Of a DNA stretch of 64,000 bases, positions 1 through 10,877 are shown in pieces. Every line of letters begins with the position of its first letter. Position 1 is the first letter of the stretch. Source of the DNA: Deroplatys truncata (Eukaryota; Arthropoda; Insecta; Mantodea; Mantidae); NCBI GenBank assembly GCA_030765065.1, contig CM060988.1, positions 196,972,565 to 197,036,564 of the forward strand, given 5' to 3'. The translations under genes were made by a program, and so were the position numbers. The notes under the pieces are model-generated. The model saw only the letters and a program-made list of their open reading frames with translations. It was not told the origin of the DNA and made no database searches.

Positions 1-257
1 AGTTTGCAGGCCAATGTCATTTATTTTTATCACTACCAGCAGCCTTTGGTGCACCCACAGTGCTGGTCTTGAAGCAGCTCGGCTATTAAATCAGATTTAT
101 GTGATCCAAGTTTCGCCAGAAAAACGCCTTGAAAATTGTCGTACTGAGTTCACGCATTGCCAACTGGAGCTGATTTTTCTTATAGATATTTCCAGCTCTG
201 ATGTAAAACACTGTTTGGTCTTATGTAGGTCCCTTAATTTAGAATGGAGCCCTTTTC
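1..257. other. unassigned sequence
   Basis: No coding signature, repeat match within the window or RNA gene is visible here. The open frame at 14-409 runs straight into the adjoining Rep-A copy and has no recognisable motif. Confidence 0.5.
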
Positions 258-1117
258 ATTTCCTCTACCGTGTACACAGTAAGAGAAGGTATTACATCCA
301 ACACAAAAACTCATACCAAGATTTCACCAGAAATACATGTTTTGAGGTCCCTGAATACAAAAGGAAAGTATTTCAGAAAAAGGTCCGTGTGTATCTATCA
401 ACAATATAACTCAAAAATGAAGTCGAATAAGTACCAAACTTGGTATTTAAATCAGTATCCTCCAAGGAAGCGACACAAAGATTTTCAAGAAAATCCGCCC
501 ACTCTCAATTACCCTCTACATGGAACACTTTTAGAAATTTTTTATTTTTTTAAAAAATTGCTCTAACGATTTTGATCCAAATACAATATATTAAAGATAT
601 TCACATGACAAATGAAATGTATGCATTGAATTTTCTGGGAATAATCTGTGAAGTCCTCTTCATTCGGAAGGAATATTGTATAATCTTGCATAACTGGTAA
701 ACAGTAAGCGATAGACGAAAACGTATTTCATAAAAAATGTAGTTCTCTTTAAAACACACAATTTATTTCAAATAAGTTTTTCTGTGGCATAAACCATTTC
801 TGAGATATCTGACATTAATGGTTCGAATTGTTCATAAACTTTGTCGTTCTCTTAAAAGTCCTGTCAACATTCAGTTGTTTCTCGCGATGTCATGGAAACA
901 GTATGGCATTTTAAGGCCAGCATATAGCGTTCAGTTGTTAAACATTTGACTATCGCTGTTGTCTTTGTATGTGTAATGTAGCTATTTCTGCAAAGGCTTA
1001 TCTGTATTAAAACATAGTAGATAGAAAAGCAGGCTTTAGTAAGAATAGTTTGTATACCCACTAATAAACGATAAGGGTAGAGAAGGTTATGTGAAAGTAT
1101 TACATCAGATTTTTGAA
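258..1117 (+). repeat. Rep-A copy, near full length
   Basis: It starts with the family's CTCTACC...AGAGAAGGTATT opening and ends with GTAGAGAAGGTTATGTGAAA followed by TACATCAGATTTTT. All internal landmarks are in order: the TTTCACCAGAAATACATGTT block, the ACTGGTAAACAGTAAGCGAT block and the GACTATCGCT block. It is diverged from the young copies near 44.5 and 50.3 kb. No transposase-like frame is present. Confidence 0.8.
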
Positions 1118-1138
1118 GAAAATTTCTTGTATTAGAAG

Positions 1139-1255
1139 CACTATTGGTCCAGACCAATGTTGAATATAACGTTGAAATTGTTTTGAGTGAAGATACATTG
1201 AAAATAATTAAATACCTGCCTCACCGTTCTCTTCCATAGGTTCTGTTTCGTACAC
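1139..1255 (+). repeat. low-copy repeat R5, copy 1
   Basis: This stretch (GGTCCAGACCAATGTTGAAT onward) is homologous, at roughly three quarters identity by eye, to 2,519-2,645. It lies between a Rep-A end and the SINE-1 insertion, while copy 2 lies just before a solo LTR. Its class is unknown. Confidence 0.5.
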
Positions 1256-1263
1256 TTCCTAAC

Positions 1264-2150
1264 CCAGCGAGATGGCTCCGTGGTAACGTGTGAGGCTCGC
1301 ATTCGGGAGGTCCCAGGTTTGATTCACTCTGACCTTGGGGTTTTCGTGGCTTTCCTTTATCGGTAGGCAAATGCTGGGATGGTTTCTCATCCATCATGAT
1401 TTAACTTCCTTTCATTCCGTTTCCTTCTAATGTTTCAGGTGTTCGTCTAAATCTTGTTTCTTATAAAGTTGCCCCGCAGACATGTATTCTTCCGCACTGC
1501 GTTTCCTTCCCCTTTCCACTGGTTGGCTAATGTACAGCTTTGAATGATGACAAACAAGCCGTGTGCAGTGCAAGGATAGGCGATAAAAGCGATATAAACA
1601 TGTCATGATAGATGCCTGTGCTTTCGTCATTCTGAGAGGCAGGTTTAAACCGAAGTATCCTCCTATCTATTTGTTGATAAGAACTTATATGCATTAACCC
1701 TGTTACGTAATATATTTAATTCGTAGGGTTATGAAAATGTAAATTTGACAATTACCTTCGAGTATATCAAGGTTAAATATGGAACTATTTTGTATCGCAT
1801 AACTCCCTGTTCCACGACAGGGAGGTGACTAGTGCACGTGACCGTTAAGAGATACGGGGCAAAGTTGTATGGCACAGAACAACGGGGATGCTTGCTCTAA
1901 GCAAGTAGTATTCCCCGCGACACCAGAGGGCTGTTTGGTTGAAAGGCCGTTCATCGCCCTCTCTGGACACTTAGTGGGACGGGTCTTCGAGCCAGGAACT
2001 TTTACGGACTTCCGCGCGTCTCTGTGCACTGCCTACGGCCTGTAGCCTCCTAAGGTTCTTCACTTCATCCCTTCCTCCTGGGGATGGTAGCTGCAATGTA
2101 TCTCTCGTAGGTCGCAGTGCGTGAGGCGTCCACTTTCGTTGTATGTCCTA
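1264..2150 (+). mobile_element. SINE-1 interrupted by Rep-R2
   Basis: This is a tRNA-derived SINE. The head (about 1,264-1,325) has an A-box-like GATGGCTCCGTGGTAACG and a B-box-like GGTTTGATTC. The SINE-1 body with GGTAGGCAAATGCTGGGATG follows. The element is bounded by a 13-bp target-site duplication, TACACTTCCTAAC at 1,251-1,263 and TACACTTCCTAGC at 2,151-2,163. The body is split by about 430 bp of Rep-R2 and resumes near 1,868. It ends with one copy of the TGTAGCCTCCT...CCTATAC tail unit that is tandemly repeated at 35.2-35.8 kb. Confidence 0.85.
1440..1868 (+). repeat. Rep-R2 inserted in SINE-1 (possible solo LTR)
   Basis: About 425 bp here match 60,911-61,319 along most of their length. 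The shared segment begins with TG and contains a promoter-like run, GATAAAAGCGATATAAAC, followed by TCGTCATTCTGAGAGGCAGG. A solo LTR would fit the length, the TG start and the internal TATA-like box. However, no target-site duplication could be confirmed and the right boundary is uncertain. Confidence 0.6.
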
Positions 2151-2518
2151 TACACTTCCTAGCCGTCCAATAACAAGTCATGGGGGAAAATTCGAACGTT
2201 CCCTACTAGTGACAGATTCATAATATATTATATGTACAATTCATATGAACGACTGAATGAATTAAATGAATGAATGAATAAACGAATAAGTTTATTACCC
2301 ACTTTTCCATATATAAGTATTTGATTACAATATTTATTACCATTAATAACATCTATATTTCCTAATTTATAACTCTCAATTACTGAAGTTGCATTGCTTC
2401 CATCATGCCCCATTATAATTAACACCATATCGTATATATAGTGGGTTATATATTACATCTTATACTTAAAAGTTTAAATTTCCTTGTATACCTCATACAA
2501 CATTGTCATTCTCATTAA

Positions 2519-2645
2519 TATTGCCATTAGACCAGATCAATGTTCAACACAACGTCGAAATTATTTTGAATGAAAGTACCTATAAAATAATGAGATATTT
2601 GTCTCATCGTTCAGTCCCACAGCCTCTCTCTCGGTGAAGAAATAT
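2519..2645 (+). repeat. low-copy repeat R5, copy 2
   Basis: This is homologous to 1,139-1,255 (AGACCAGATCAATGTTCAAC). It ends at the left edge of a solo LTR, which probably inserted into it. The preceding 2,164-2,518 is AT-rich with a short AATG tetranucleotide run near 2,257 and nothing else recognisable. Confidence 0.5.
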
Positions 2646-3052
2646 TGTTACAAACCAGAACACCAGTTGCCTCTAAACACACTTTAACGCCACTTGGGTG
2701 TCAGCGCAGCACAAACTTTACACTTGCAATACTTTTGACAACACTCAGAACAGAACACAACTGATCCGTCGACTCGAATCACAACTGAACTGTTGAGTCA
2801 CAATTCACAGCTGAACTACACTTATCACTGTAAGAACCCTTCGACTTCTTGACGGCACTTAACTTCGTAACTTCTTAACTAAATCCGCGCAAGAGTAGCC
2901 CCTTATATAGCCCGAATACAAAGAGGAATGTTCTAGAAAGGCTATTGTTCCGCACTGGCTACTGTTACGACGGCCGCTCGAAGGCCTCACCCAGGTACCG
3001 CGTGGGAGGCGCTTAGCGGCGGCCAGCAGATAGCTTCGCAGGCGCGGTCACA
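2646..3052 (-). mobile_element. solo LTR, retrotransposon
   Basis: Read on the minus strand the unit opens TGTGACCGCGCC and closes GTAACA. It contains the same promoter-like block as the inverted copy at 52,821-53,259: a TATA-like box followed by TTAAGAAGTTACGAAGTTAA. Length (~407 bp), TG...CA ends, internal promoter and the absence of adjacent gag/pol sequence point to a solo LTR, probably of a Ty3/gypsy-type element. The flanking four bases ATAA and ATAT agree at three of four positions. Confidence 0.65.
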
Positions 3053-3254
3053 TTATCAATATATACACACTATAGCCATCCAATCACAACAAGCCGTAGC
3101 AAAGTGACGGGAAGGTGAAATAATCTTGTTTTTGCTTACCAATACAAATTCAAATATTCATTATACAAGGTGCAGAAAAACAATGTGTAGAAAATTGTAG
3201 AGTATAAAGCTAGTACCAAACTTGAGCATTTTGAGGTAGATCGCAGAAGTGAAA

Positions 3255-3600
3255 CAGGTGGTTACGAGCACAGGACCCGACTTCTGGTTCACTTCTGATT
3301 GATCTTCGTCACGGTGTTAAAGCGCTTATCTCCAAGTTGATCTTTGAGTCAGGGGAACATGTGAAAATCACTTGGGAAAAGATCTGGTGAATGGAGGATG
3401 CGAGAAAACTTCCCAATTGAATCTTCTGAGCTCCGCCTGGGTCAAGATTCAACTTGGAAGTTTTCTCGTATCCTCCGTATTCACCGGAGCTTGCCCCAAG
3501 TGATTTTCACATGTTCCTCCAACTCAAAGATAAGCACTTTTAACACCGATGATGAAGTCAAATCAGCAAACAGCTGGTTGCGAGTACAGGACTCGACCTC
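3255..3600. repeat. foldback palindrome flanked by direct repeats
   Basis: Arms at about 3,304-3,422 and 3,449-3,558 are near-perfect reverse complements around a ~25-bp loop; one stretch is GGAACATGTGAAAATCACTT. Outside the arms is a ~30-bp direct repeat, at 3,255-3,285 (GGTGGTTACGAGCACAGGAC) and 3,571-3,600 (GCTGGTTGCGAGTACAGGAC). There is no coding capacity: the 77-codon frame at 3,398 is a by-product of the arm. Confidence 0.75.
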
Positions 3601-3774
3601 GTACAACAATGGCTTGGAAAAACTTGTGTAACGTCCCCAAAAATACTTGGAAAAGCATGTTGACTATGTAGAAACGTAACAGAAGGATTGTACAATATAA
3701 ATAAAATGAATTCAACATGATAAATTGTGTGTAATGTTTTTTTTTTTATAAAATAGGGAAACTTACTTATTGGA

Positions 3775-4277
3775 CGCCCTTCGTATATTAAAGATATACA
3801 TATTACAAATAAATTTTCTGAGAATTCACTTTATTCTGAAGGAATTTTGTATCTTATATAACTGGTAAAGGTTAGGCGATAAACAAAAACGTACCACACA
3901 AAAAATGTAGATCTCTCTAAAACAATTTATTTCAAATAACTTTTTTGTAGCATCGCCATTTCCGAGATATTCTATTAACGGTTTTAATGGTTCAATATAA
4001 GCATTATTTTTAAGTCCAGTCGTTTTTCAATTGCTTCTCGCGATTTCATTGAAACAGTATGGAATTTTAAGGCCAGCATATAGCGTCCAGTTGTTAAACA
4101 TTTGACTATTGCTGTTCTCTTTGTATCTCTAACGAAATGTGTAATGTAGCTATTTCTGGAAAGTTTTATGTCGATTAAAATTAAGTGTATAGGAGAATAA
4201 ACTTTGGTAAGAACAATTTCTTTAACCATTAATAAGCTATAGAGAGTGGAGAAGGTCATGGGAATGTAACACATTAG
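3775..4277 (+). repeat. Rep-A copy, 5' truncated
   Basis: It begins inside the family at the ATTAAAGATATACATATTAC block and runs to the family end, GAGAAGGTCATGGGAATGTA then ACACATTAGATT. The hairpin-bearing first half is absent. Confidence 0.75.
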
Positions 4278-4960
4278 ATTGTTTTATTATAGATTTTTAA
4301 CTGTTTGTTGGTTTCAGTGGAAGCATTTAACGGTAGTATAAACGGTTTTTGTGGTAGGTGGTATATCGCCAACACGCCACGCTATTCATATATCGTCCAG
4401 CAATTTGCGCCAAGAGAAAAAGATGACAGTAAAGGACGCCTACCGACGTCATTAGGCAGTTTTCCCGCCAACTACAGTGTCAGCTGTCGCGGTCCTTACG
4501 CCGAAATATGTTGTACTCAAGGGCTAATGAAATACCTGGAAACTCGCCACACAAAATGTGTTTGCTCCTCCTTTAGAAACCTTGACATTTCCAATTGCAG
4601 TGCAGTTACCAGCTTGATCTCAACCCATTAAACCTTCCGCAGTTCATGGAAGTTCGCGTCCACAACCGTCCTAAATACTTCCAGGATGATGGAGTGTTTG
4701 TTTTGCAGGCTAGGTCCAAACTTTGTTCAGGGAGGAGTCCAAGAAACTGATACAGTAGTTTACAAATGAGGACAATCATTCCCACTGCAGCAAGCGTGAC
4801 AGGAACAGGACGAATGTCATTGTCAGACAGAACCACGCATAGGGATTTTGATGATCATCATTCTTCACGGATTAAACTATTACCAGTCTGTTCCGGCTAC
4901 ATTTAAATTAACTAAGTGGCGATACAGGTCGGCCAAGTATTCTTTTAGCTTTTGGTTTAC
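4278..4960. other. unassigned sequence with weak ORFs on both strands
   Basis: A 108-codon plus-strand frame (4,305-4,631) and a 76-codon minus-strand frame (4,606-4,836) overlap the region. The minus frame has a hydrophobic stretch near its start, VPVTLAAVGMIVLICKLLY, but no recognised domain and no splice context that I can support. It is the least repetitive part of the first 6 kb and could hold a decayed exon or simply single-copy DNA. Confidence 0.3.
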
Positions 4961-5795
4961 ATTTTAAAATGTACATGGTAGATAGAGAAGGTATTGCATT
5001 CCACCCAAAAATTCTATACCGAGTTTCCACCGAAAACACAGGTTCTGAGGCCCCCTGAATAAAAAAAAGGTTTTAGGAAAGGATCCGTGTGTATGTGTCT
5101 GTGAACAGCATAACTCAGAAACTAAAGTCAGATAAACACCAAACTTAGTATTTAGGTTCAATACTTTCCAAAGATGCGACACGAATATTTTCAAGAAATT
5201 CCCCCACTCCAATTACCCTTTACTTGGAACATTTTCCGAAAATGTTTATTTTCTAATAAATAGCTCTAACGATTTTGATTAAAATACCATATATTACAGA
5301 CGACACATAATGTATATCTTGAATTTTCTATGAACAGCCTCATTATTCGGAATGAATTTTGTATAATCTTGTATAACTGGTAAACGTTAAGCGATATTAC
5401 GAAAACGTACTACACAAAAAATGTAGAGCTTTTTAAAACAAACAATTTATTCCAAATAAGTTTTGTGGCATTAGATATTTCTGAGATATCGGTTATTAAT
5501 GGCTCGAATTGTTCGTTACTTAGTCATTCTCTTGAAATCCAGTCAACTTTCAGTTGTTTCTCGTGATTGCATTGAAACAGCATGGAATTTTAAGGCAGCA
5601 TATAACATCCAGTTGTTAAACATTTGACTATCACTGTTCTCTTTGTAGCTATTACAAAATGTGTAATGTGGCTATTTCTGCAAAGGTTTATTTGGATTAA
5701 AATATAGTAGATGAAAAAATAAGCTTTAGTAAGAATGGTTTGTACCCACTAATAAACGATAAACGGTAGAGAAAGTCACGTGAATGTATTAGCTC
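4960..5795 (+). repeat. Rep-A copy, near full length
   Basis: It opens GGTAGATAGAGAAGGTATTG and closes GTAGAGAAAGTCACGTGAAT followed by GTATTAGCTCAGACTTG. It includes the CTCTAACGATTTTGATTAAA block and the CTATCACTGTTCTCTTTGTA block. The 82-codon minus-strand frame here recurs in other Rep-A copies and shows no domain. Confidence 0.8.
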
Positions 5796-6182
5796 AGACT
5801 TGTTTATTACTAACACATGTTCATACCACTTTTTTAGATTTTTTTATCCAATAAAGCATACCCTGCTACTTATCTTAAAAATCTCATTTCAGCTACCTCT
5901 GTGCTTCTTTCGAGAGCTTTGTTCATCATCTAGCATTCTGACCCATATTCCTAACACCATTGGTACGCCAATACTGTGTAACATTTTAACAGAGTTTCTC
6001 TTCTTGCTTTAACACTTAATGACCTTTTAATTGTCTCACACATCTGTTGAAATAAACTCAACATTTTATTAATTTCATTTCCTAAATAAGGCCAAATGAT
6101 ACCCCAAATAATTAAAATTCATTACTGGCTCCATTGGTTTATCATTTATAATTATCTTAATCCTCATTGGTTCATAGAAGCC
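5796..6182. other. no feature seen
   Basis: This is AT-rich DNA between a Rep-A end and a MITE. The 70-codon frame at 5,800-6,012 is hydrophobic and Phe/Leu-rich from T-rich DNA and matches nothing known to me. Confidence 0.4.
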
Positions 6183-6188
6183 ATGCTT

Positions 6189-6424
6189 TTAGGGATTTTT
6201 AAACATTAAAAAGCCAGGACGAAAGGAAATTAAGTTGAACTGATACTGGACGCACACAGTGACATCGTAGGTTACAAAGCACCGCATTGGCGCTTGCAGA
6301 CAGCTCTCACCAAACCGTGTTTATCTGCCCGTCAGTAACTCCTCACCGCCTTGTTTACATTCTTTGTATTGACATACGGTTTGAGTGGAGATAATTTGAA
6401 GCAGCCAACTGTTTAAGAATTCCT
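6189..6424. mobile_element. short-TIR MITE, copy 1
   Basis: This ~236-bp element has imperfect terminal inverted repeats: AGGGATTTTTAAACATT at the left and AACTGTTTAAGAATTCCT at the right. It is flanked by ATGCTT at 6,183-6,188 and 6,425-6,430, a plausible target duplication. It shares the internal AGCCAGGACGAAAGGAAAT and AATTTGAAGCA blocks with 58,354-58,580. It has no coding capacity. Confidence 0.65.
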
Positions 6425-6654
6425 ATGCTTGGTGATAACATTTTCGATGCAAACATTCCATGTAATAGGAGATGATACTCCAAAAGTGAATTATCTGCAT
6501 TGTGACTTTTGCTTAATTAATCGACACACGTTCAATCATTTCGTTGTCCCCCGTACTAAGGTACTAATTAGTGGTTCTGTAAAGTGTCACATTGTTTTTC
6601 AAATAACATAAAATACTTACATTTGTGTTTACAATATAATGTGTTACGGAGCAT

Positions 6655-7100
6655 TCGAGTGAAAGGCTGTGCGGTAACGTGTGTGGCTCTCATTTCGTGG
6701 TTTTCCCGTGTCGGTAGGCGAATGCTGAGTGGTTCCTTGCTAGCACGAATTTAGTATCCATCATATCCTGTCTCCAACATCTGTTTCACCTTAATATATG
6801 TGAGGGTTGCAGGACCAGGCGACGGTTTGTGGTCGATGGGCGCAAGAGTTTGCGCTGTGTAAACGCTTTCTCTTTGGCGCTTGGATGGCAGGTTGGTGTC
6901 CCTTCATGGGGGGGGGGGTGCTCGTACCGAGAACTGCCGGGTTGGAGATGGAGCAGGCAGACTCGACGTTTACGTCAGGATTGGTCTTAGTATGCAATTG
7001 TTAGAGACCCCGTCTTTGCTAGCGCGCATCGTCGTCCGGATCTGGTCACCCATTGGGTTTCCCCTTCATCCGTTTCTCCACAAGGTTCAAGCAGACACAA
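6655..7100 (+). mobile_element. SINE-1/SINE-4 type copy, internally deleted
   Basis: The head (about 6,655-6,705) retains the GTGCGGTAACGTGTGTGGCT segment but the B box is deleted. The body resumes with CGTGTCGGTAGGCGAATGCTG. From about 6,790 it contains the SINE-4 body read forward, including CAGGACCAGGCGACGGTTTG and GGATCTGGTCACCCATTGGG. The short frames here are by-products of GC-rich SINE sequence. Confidence 0.6.
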
Positions 7101-7124
7101 TGGACCTACTGAGATGACCTAAAT

Positions 7125-7440
7125 GTTAAGGTACTGACTAAGGGAGGGGCCCCAGAAACCGGGCAGAGCACCGTACGTAGCCCATCCGGCCCTTCGTGAC
7201 TCCTAAGAGGGAGGGATGAGAGGAGAGACCCGAAGGGCGACCAGATCCAAATGAAGACGGACGCAAGCATAGACGGGATCTCTAAAGTTTCCAGATTGAA
7301 CGCCCGTGGTCACCCATAGGATCCCCGAAGGAGCACCTGTCCGAAGGCAGGTCCTAATCGAGCTTTTCCTGGAACATCAGCAAGAAACCTTCATAGAGTG
7401 CACAGCCACCGCCCGGCCGCAACCCGCCGAACACGTCGCC
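7125..7440 (-). mobile_element. SINE-4 body fragment, inverted
   Basis: On the plus strand this matches the minus-oriented SINE-4 bodies at 21.4 and 55.8 kb, through GAGAGACCCGAAGGGCGACC and ACGGGATCTCTAAAGTTTCC. The tRNA-like head is missing. Together with the plus-oriented copy just upstream it forms an imperfect inverted pair. Confidence 0.6.
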
Positions 7441-7499
7441 TCTGAGATGACCTAGGTGGGGTGCTGAGCTCTAGCACCTCGGGGCCCCCTCCATCTGGC

Positions 7500-8200
7500 C
7501 ATCTTATACTAGCCTAACGAGACATATCTCTCTGCAATGGTTTTCTAAAATGAAAGAGGAATTTTAAGTGTGTTAGTAATCATACTGTTTATTTACAAAC
7601 TTGAATAGGATTGAATAACGGTTAACAGAGCTTTATATAATAAAGCCTGGATGTTTGGTCTTGAAAGTATAACGTGAGATACTGAATGTTATTTGATCCC
7701 TATACATTAGATATAGGAAGTGTAGCTTTGCTTATTTGTTGATGTGTTCTGTTCTCGAGTCAATTGCCATAGTTCAAGTCAAATGAGCGGTTGAGCCCAC
7801 ATGTGGCCTAACCCTCTAAAATTGTCAATTTAATTTAAAAGTATTATGAGATTCTCAGCGTTGTAGAAAACACGTCACTCAGATGACGTCACTCGGTGCC
7901 AATTAAATTCGTGGTTTCAACATTGCATAAAGTTCAAGTTGAAATTTACCTTTATTTTACGCACAACTGCAGGTTTTATAAACTTATTTCACTTCGGATG
8001 CTGATTAAATTTGTCTCTGAAAGTACCTGTGCGACAACAATGGTTTCTTGCATTACACGGTGCTCCTGAAGGCCCGTCCACTTCTTGAAGTTGTCTCGCA
8101 GTTGGGCACGCGCACCGGTAATGTTGGTTGTATGTTGTAGGGGTTTCAAGGATGTGATAACATTTCAGTCAGTTACAAGTTGTAGATTTGTACCTATATA
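7500..8200. other. no feature seen
   Basis: This is a mixed-composition sequence without recognisable ORFs, tRNA-like motifs or matches elsewhere in the window. Confidence 0.4.
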
Positions 8201-8202
8201 TA

Positions 8203-8771
8203 CAGGATGGACCATTTAAGTCGAGACTGTACAATATCTCCAAAACTAAGCGTTGTAGAAAGAAATGTCTTTGATAAAAGTTGCTTGATATTATGGGAGA
8301 AAATAAATGCAGTTAGTGATGTTTTGCTTGCAGGACGTTGTGATGGTCATTTTACGATCGATTTAATTCTTTTAAATGGGAACCTGCCTTTTGTATGTTG
8401 TTTTCTCATTAGAAAATGGTTTATAAAAAGTTGTTTATTTTGTGATGAATAAGGAAACAAAATAAAAAATGTTGATTCCCAATTACGAAACGCAACAACA
8501 TTCAGAATTTTTGTTGTTGTAAGAACAATTGCAAAGTGATTTATGCAAATGGTGTGTAGCTTTTTATGAGGAGTGAGAAAACAGCTAAACAGGGTAGGTT
8601 CCTAATAAAAAAAATTAAATTTACCCTAAAATGACCATTACACCCTCCAAATAAAACACGACTAATGGCATTTACATTCCCCTATAATATCAAGCAAATT
8701 TCATTCGAAATTTCTATCTACAAGGCTTACTTTTGGAGATATTGTACACTCTCAACTTAAATGGTCCACCC
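8203..8771. mobile_element. foldback (long-TIR) element, TA-flanked
   Basis: Terminal inverted repeats of about 230 bp face each other across a ~90-bp centre. The left end reads AGGATGGACCATTTAAGTC; the right end, reverse-complemented, reads AGGGTGGACCATTTAAGTTG. Both continue with GTACAATATCTCCAAAA. TA dinucleotides flank the element at 8,201-8,202 and 8,772-8,773, as in Tc1/mariner-type integration. The 81-codon frame starting in the left arm is non-coding debris. This is probably a non-autonomous DNA element. Confidence 0.8.
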
Positions 8772-8773
8772 TA

Positions 8774-8877
8774 TCTATCTAATCTAATCTATCCATCTAT
8801 CTTCTAATCCGTCTGTCTGTCTAGTATCTATCTGTTTGTCTCTCTCTCTATCATCTCCCTGTCTGTCTGTCTATCTA
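8774..8877. repeat. TCTA/TCTG tetranucleotide microsatellite
   Basis: This is a degenerate run of TCTA, TCTG and TCTC words directly adjoining the right end of the foldback element. Confidence 0.85.
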
Positions 8878-9320
8878 GGGTTACAAGTGTCAGCGGGAGG
8901 TCTCGGCGTGTGCTTGGCAGGCGAAAAGGATGCTCTGAGGAAAACTTCGTCTCCCGGATTGCGAGCGGTCTCCGGGTCCCGGACCCCCCAGGGTATGTAT
9001 AAGCCCACAGCGGGGGATGGCTGCACCAGCCAGCACCCGGGGAGTTCCATCTGTAAATGGTAGGGACCCTGCCCTCTGTTTGACGTGCCTCCTGGCTCAG
9101 CCGCCCTTGTCTCCTCTCACCACATTCCTCCCTCCCGGGGGCGCCTGTCAGGGGCCTAGGTACAAAAGATCTGCGTAGGTCGAGGTCCTAAGTCCCCTCC
9201 GCTTCTAGTCCTATCTCATCCTAAGACAGGGACTTGTAAACGGGAGGTCTGCGGTTCAAATCCCACCAGACTCTCTTCCTTACCTGAGGTTTCTTTTAGG
9301 TCATCCCTTAGTCATAACTG
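8878..9320 (+). repeat. GC-rich SINE-like sequence
   Basis: This block is markedly more GC-rich than its surroundings. It ends with a tRNA-like half, GGTCTGCGGTTCAAATCCCA near 9,245-9,268, containing a good B box. No A box at the proper distance is evident and no second copy lies in the window, so assignment as a SINE or tRNA pseudogene is tentative. The 75-codon frame at 8,836 has no motif. Confidence 0.35.
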
Positions 9321-9589
9321 CTTAGACCTGGAGCGTTTCCTTCTTAAATGTCATTTTATGTATCACTAGCATCACGTACTATGAAGGTAAAGCGGGCGTT
9401 AAACAACAAATTAAAGATAGAGGCTATGGTAGGTATCATTGACGCTTCTTGATCTCTGCTATTTGTTTAGTAAGAGAGCAGTTACGGGAGTGAACTGTGT
9501 AAACACACTTCCTGTAATAGAGCTATCATCTCGAGGGTGCCTTCAGCCACAAGTCTTCATTACTTTCAACCAATATTGCTCAAAAGCGA

Positions 9590-10340
9590 TCTGATGTGTT
9601 ACATTCACACAACTTTCTCTATCCACTAACATCTATTTTTATATAAATTCCATATACTACTCTTACATAAGCTTATTTTTCTATCTACTAATGGAAAAAA
9701 AAACTTTGTAGAAATTTCATTACAGGTTTAGTTGTAGGTACTAGGAGCACGGATGAAAGCGAAACAATAGTCAGGTGTTTAAAGGCGGGTCGCTCTATGC
9801 TGGCCTTGAAATTCCATGCTCTTTCCATGAAATCACGAGAAACAACTGAAAATCGACAGGACTTAAAAAGAAAGACAAGTTTGAACAATTCTGCATTTCT
9901 TGTTTAGTATGTTTTCGACTATCGCTTAACGTTTACCAGTTATACAAGATTATACAAAATTCCTTCCGAATGAAGAGGACTTCATAAGCTATTTAAAGAA
10001 AATTTAAGATATACATTTAATTTATTATGTGAATATCCTTAATATATGGTATTTTAACCAAAATCATTAGAGCCATTTTTGCGATGATGCAAAATTACTA
10101 AAAATGTTCTACGTAGAGGGTAGTTGGGGTGGGGGGATTTTCCTGAAAAATTTCGTGTCGCATATTTGAAAGGTATTGAGCTTAAATACCAAGTTTGATA
10201 TCTATTTTTGAGTTGTGCTGTTCACAGACACAGAGACTCACGCACACAAACACTGACCTGTTTCTAAAACTGCTTTTTTTGGATACAGGGTTTCTCAAAA
10301 CATGTATTTCCGGCAGGTTCAGTCAGAAGTCAAGGTTCGG
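9590..10340 (-). repeat. Rep-A copy, reverse
   Basis: In plus-strand order it starts TGATGTGTTACATTCACACA then ACTTTCTCTATCC, and ends in the family's CATGTATTTCCGGCAGGTTC region. The terminal hairpin has been lost or has diverged. Confidence 0.75.
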
Positions 10341-10877
10341 CTGTATTGGGTATTTTAGCTATTCAAGAATGAGCAGGCCTATTCGGAATAACATCTCGGA
10401 AATAGAAATATATATTGCCTTTCTGTCTTCTTTTATAACTTAAATTATGATGCACTACAGTGCGTTAAGTTATAACTTCATTAAGGTTAAAAGCAGAAAT
10501 GAAACTAGGGGTCTAAAATAAAACAACTTGAAGGAAGAAAGGCAGCTGTGTAAAACGTTCGCAGAATGAACGACTGTGCTTATGTCACGCAAAACTCGAC
10601 TACGAATAGACTTGAAAGGACAGTAAAAATAGCAAAGCTTTCTTGCTCCTCCAGCTATTGTGTTATTTAATGAATGCTTCTGCTGCACATATAGGCTGTC
10701 ACGTAGTGCAGATATCTTTAACAACTACTCATTTCTGAAACAGTGAAATCCTTCCACATTAAAATTAAATTGACTTTCTAATAACAAATTAAGAACGAAG
10801 TGTACACTGTTAATATAACTGAATCGGCAGTTAGAAGAAGCCAGTAAATGCCATATTATTATCGAACAGCTATATTT

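Noticed and set aside
4305..4836. Possible exon pair on opposite strands
   Set aside because: No domain, no supported splice signals and no homologous copy; evidence insufficient to call a gene.
8207..8452. 81-codon ORF with Cys-rich end
   Set aside because: Lies wholly within the left arm and centre of a foldback element.
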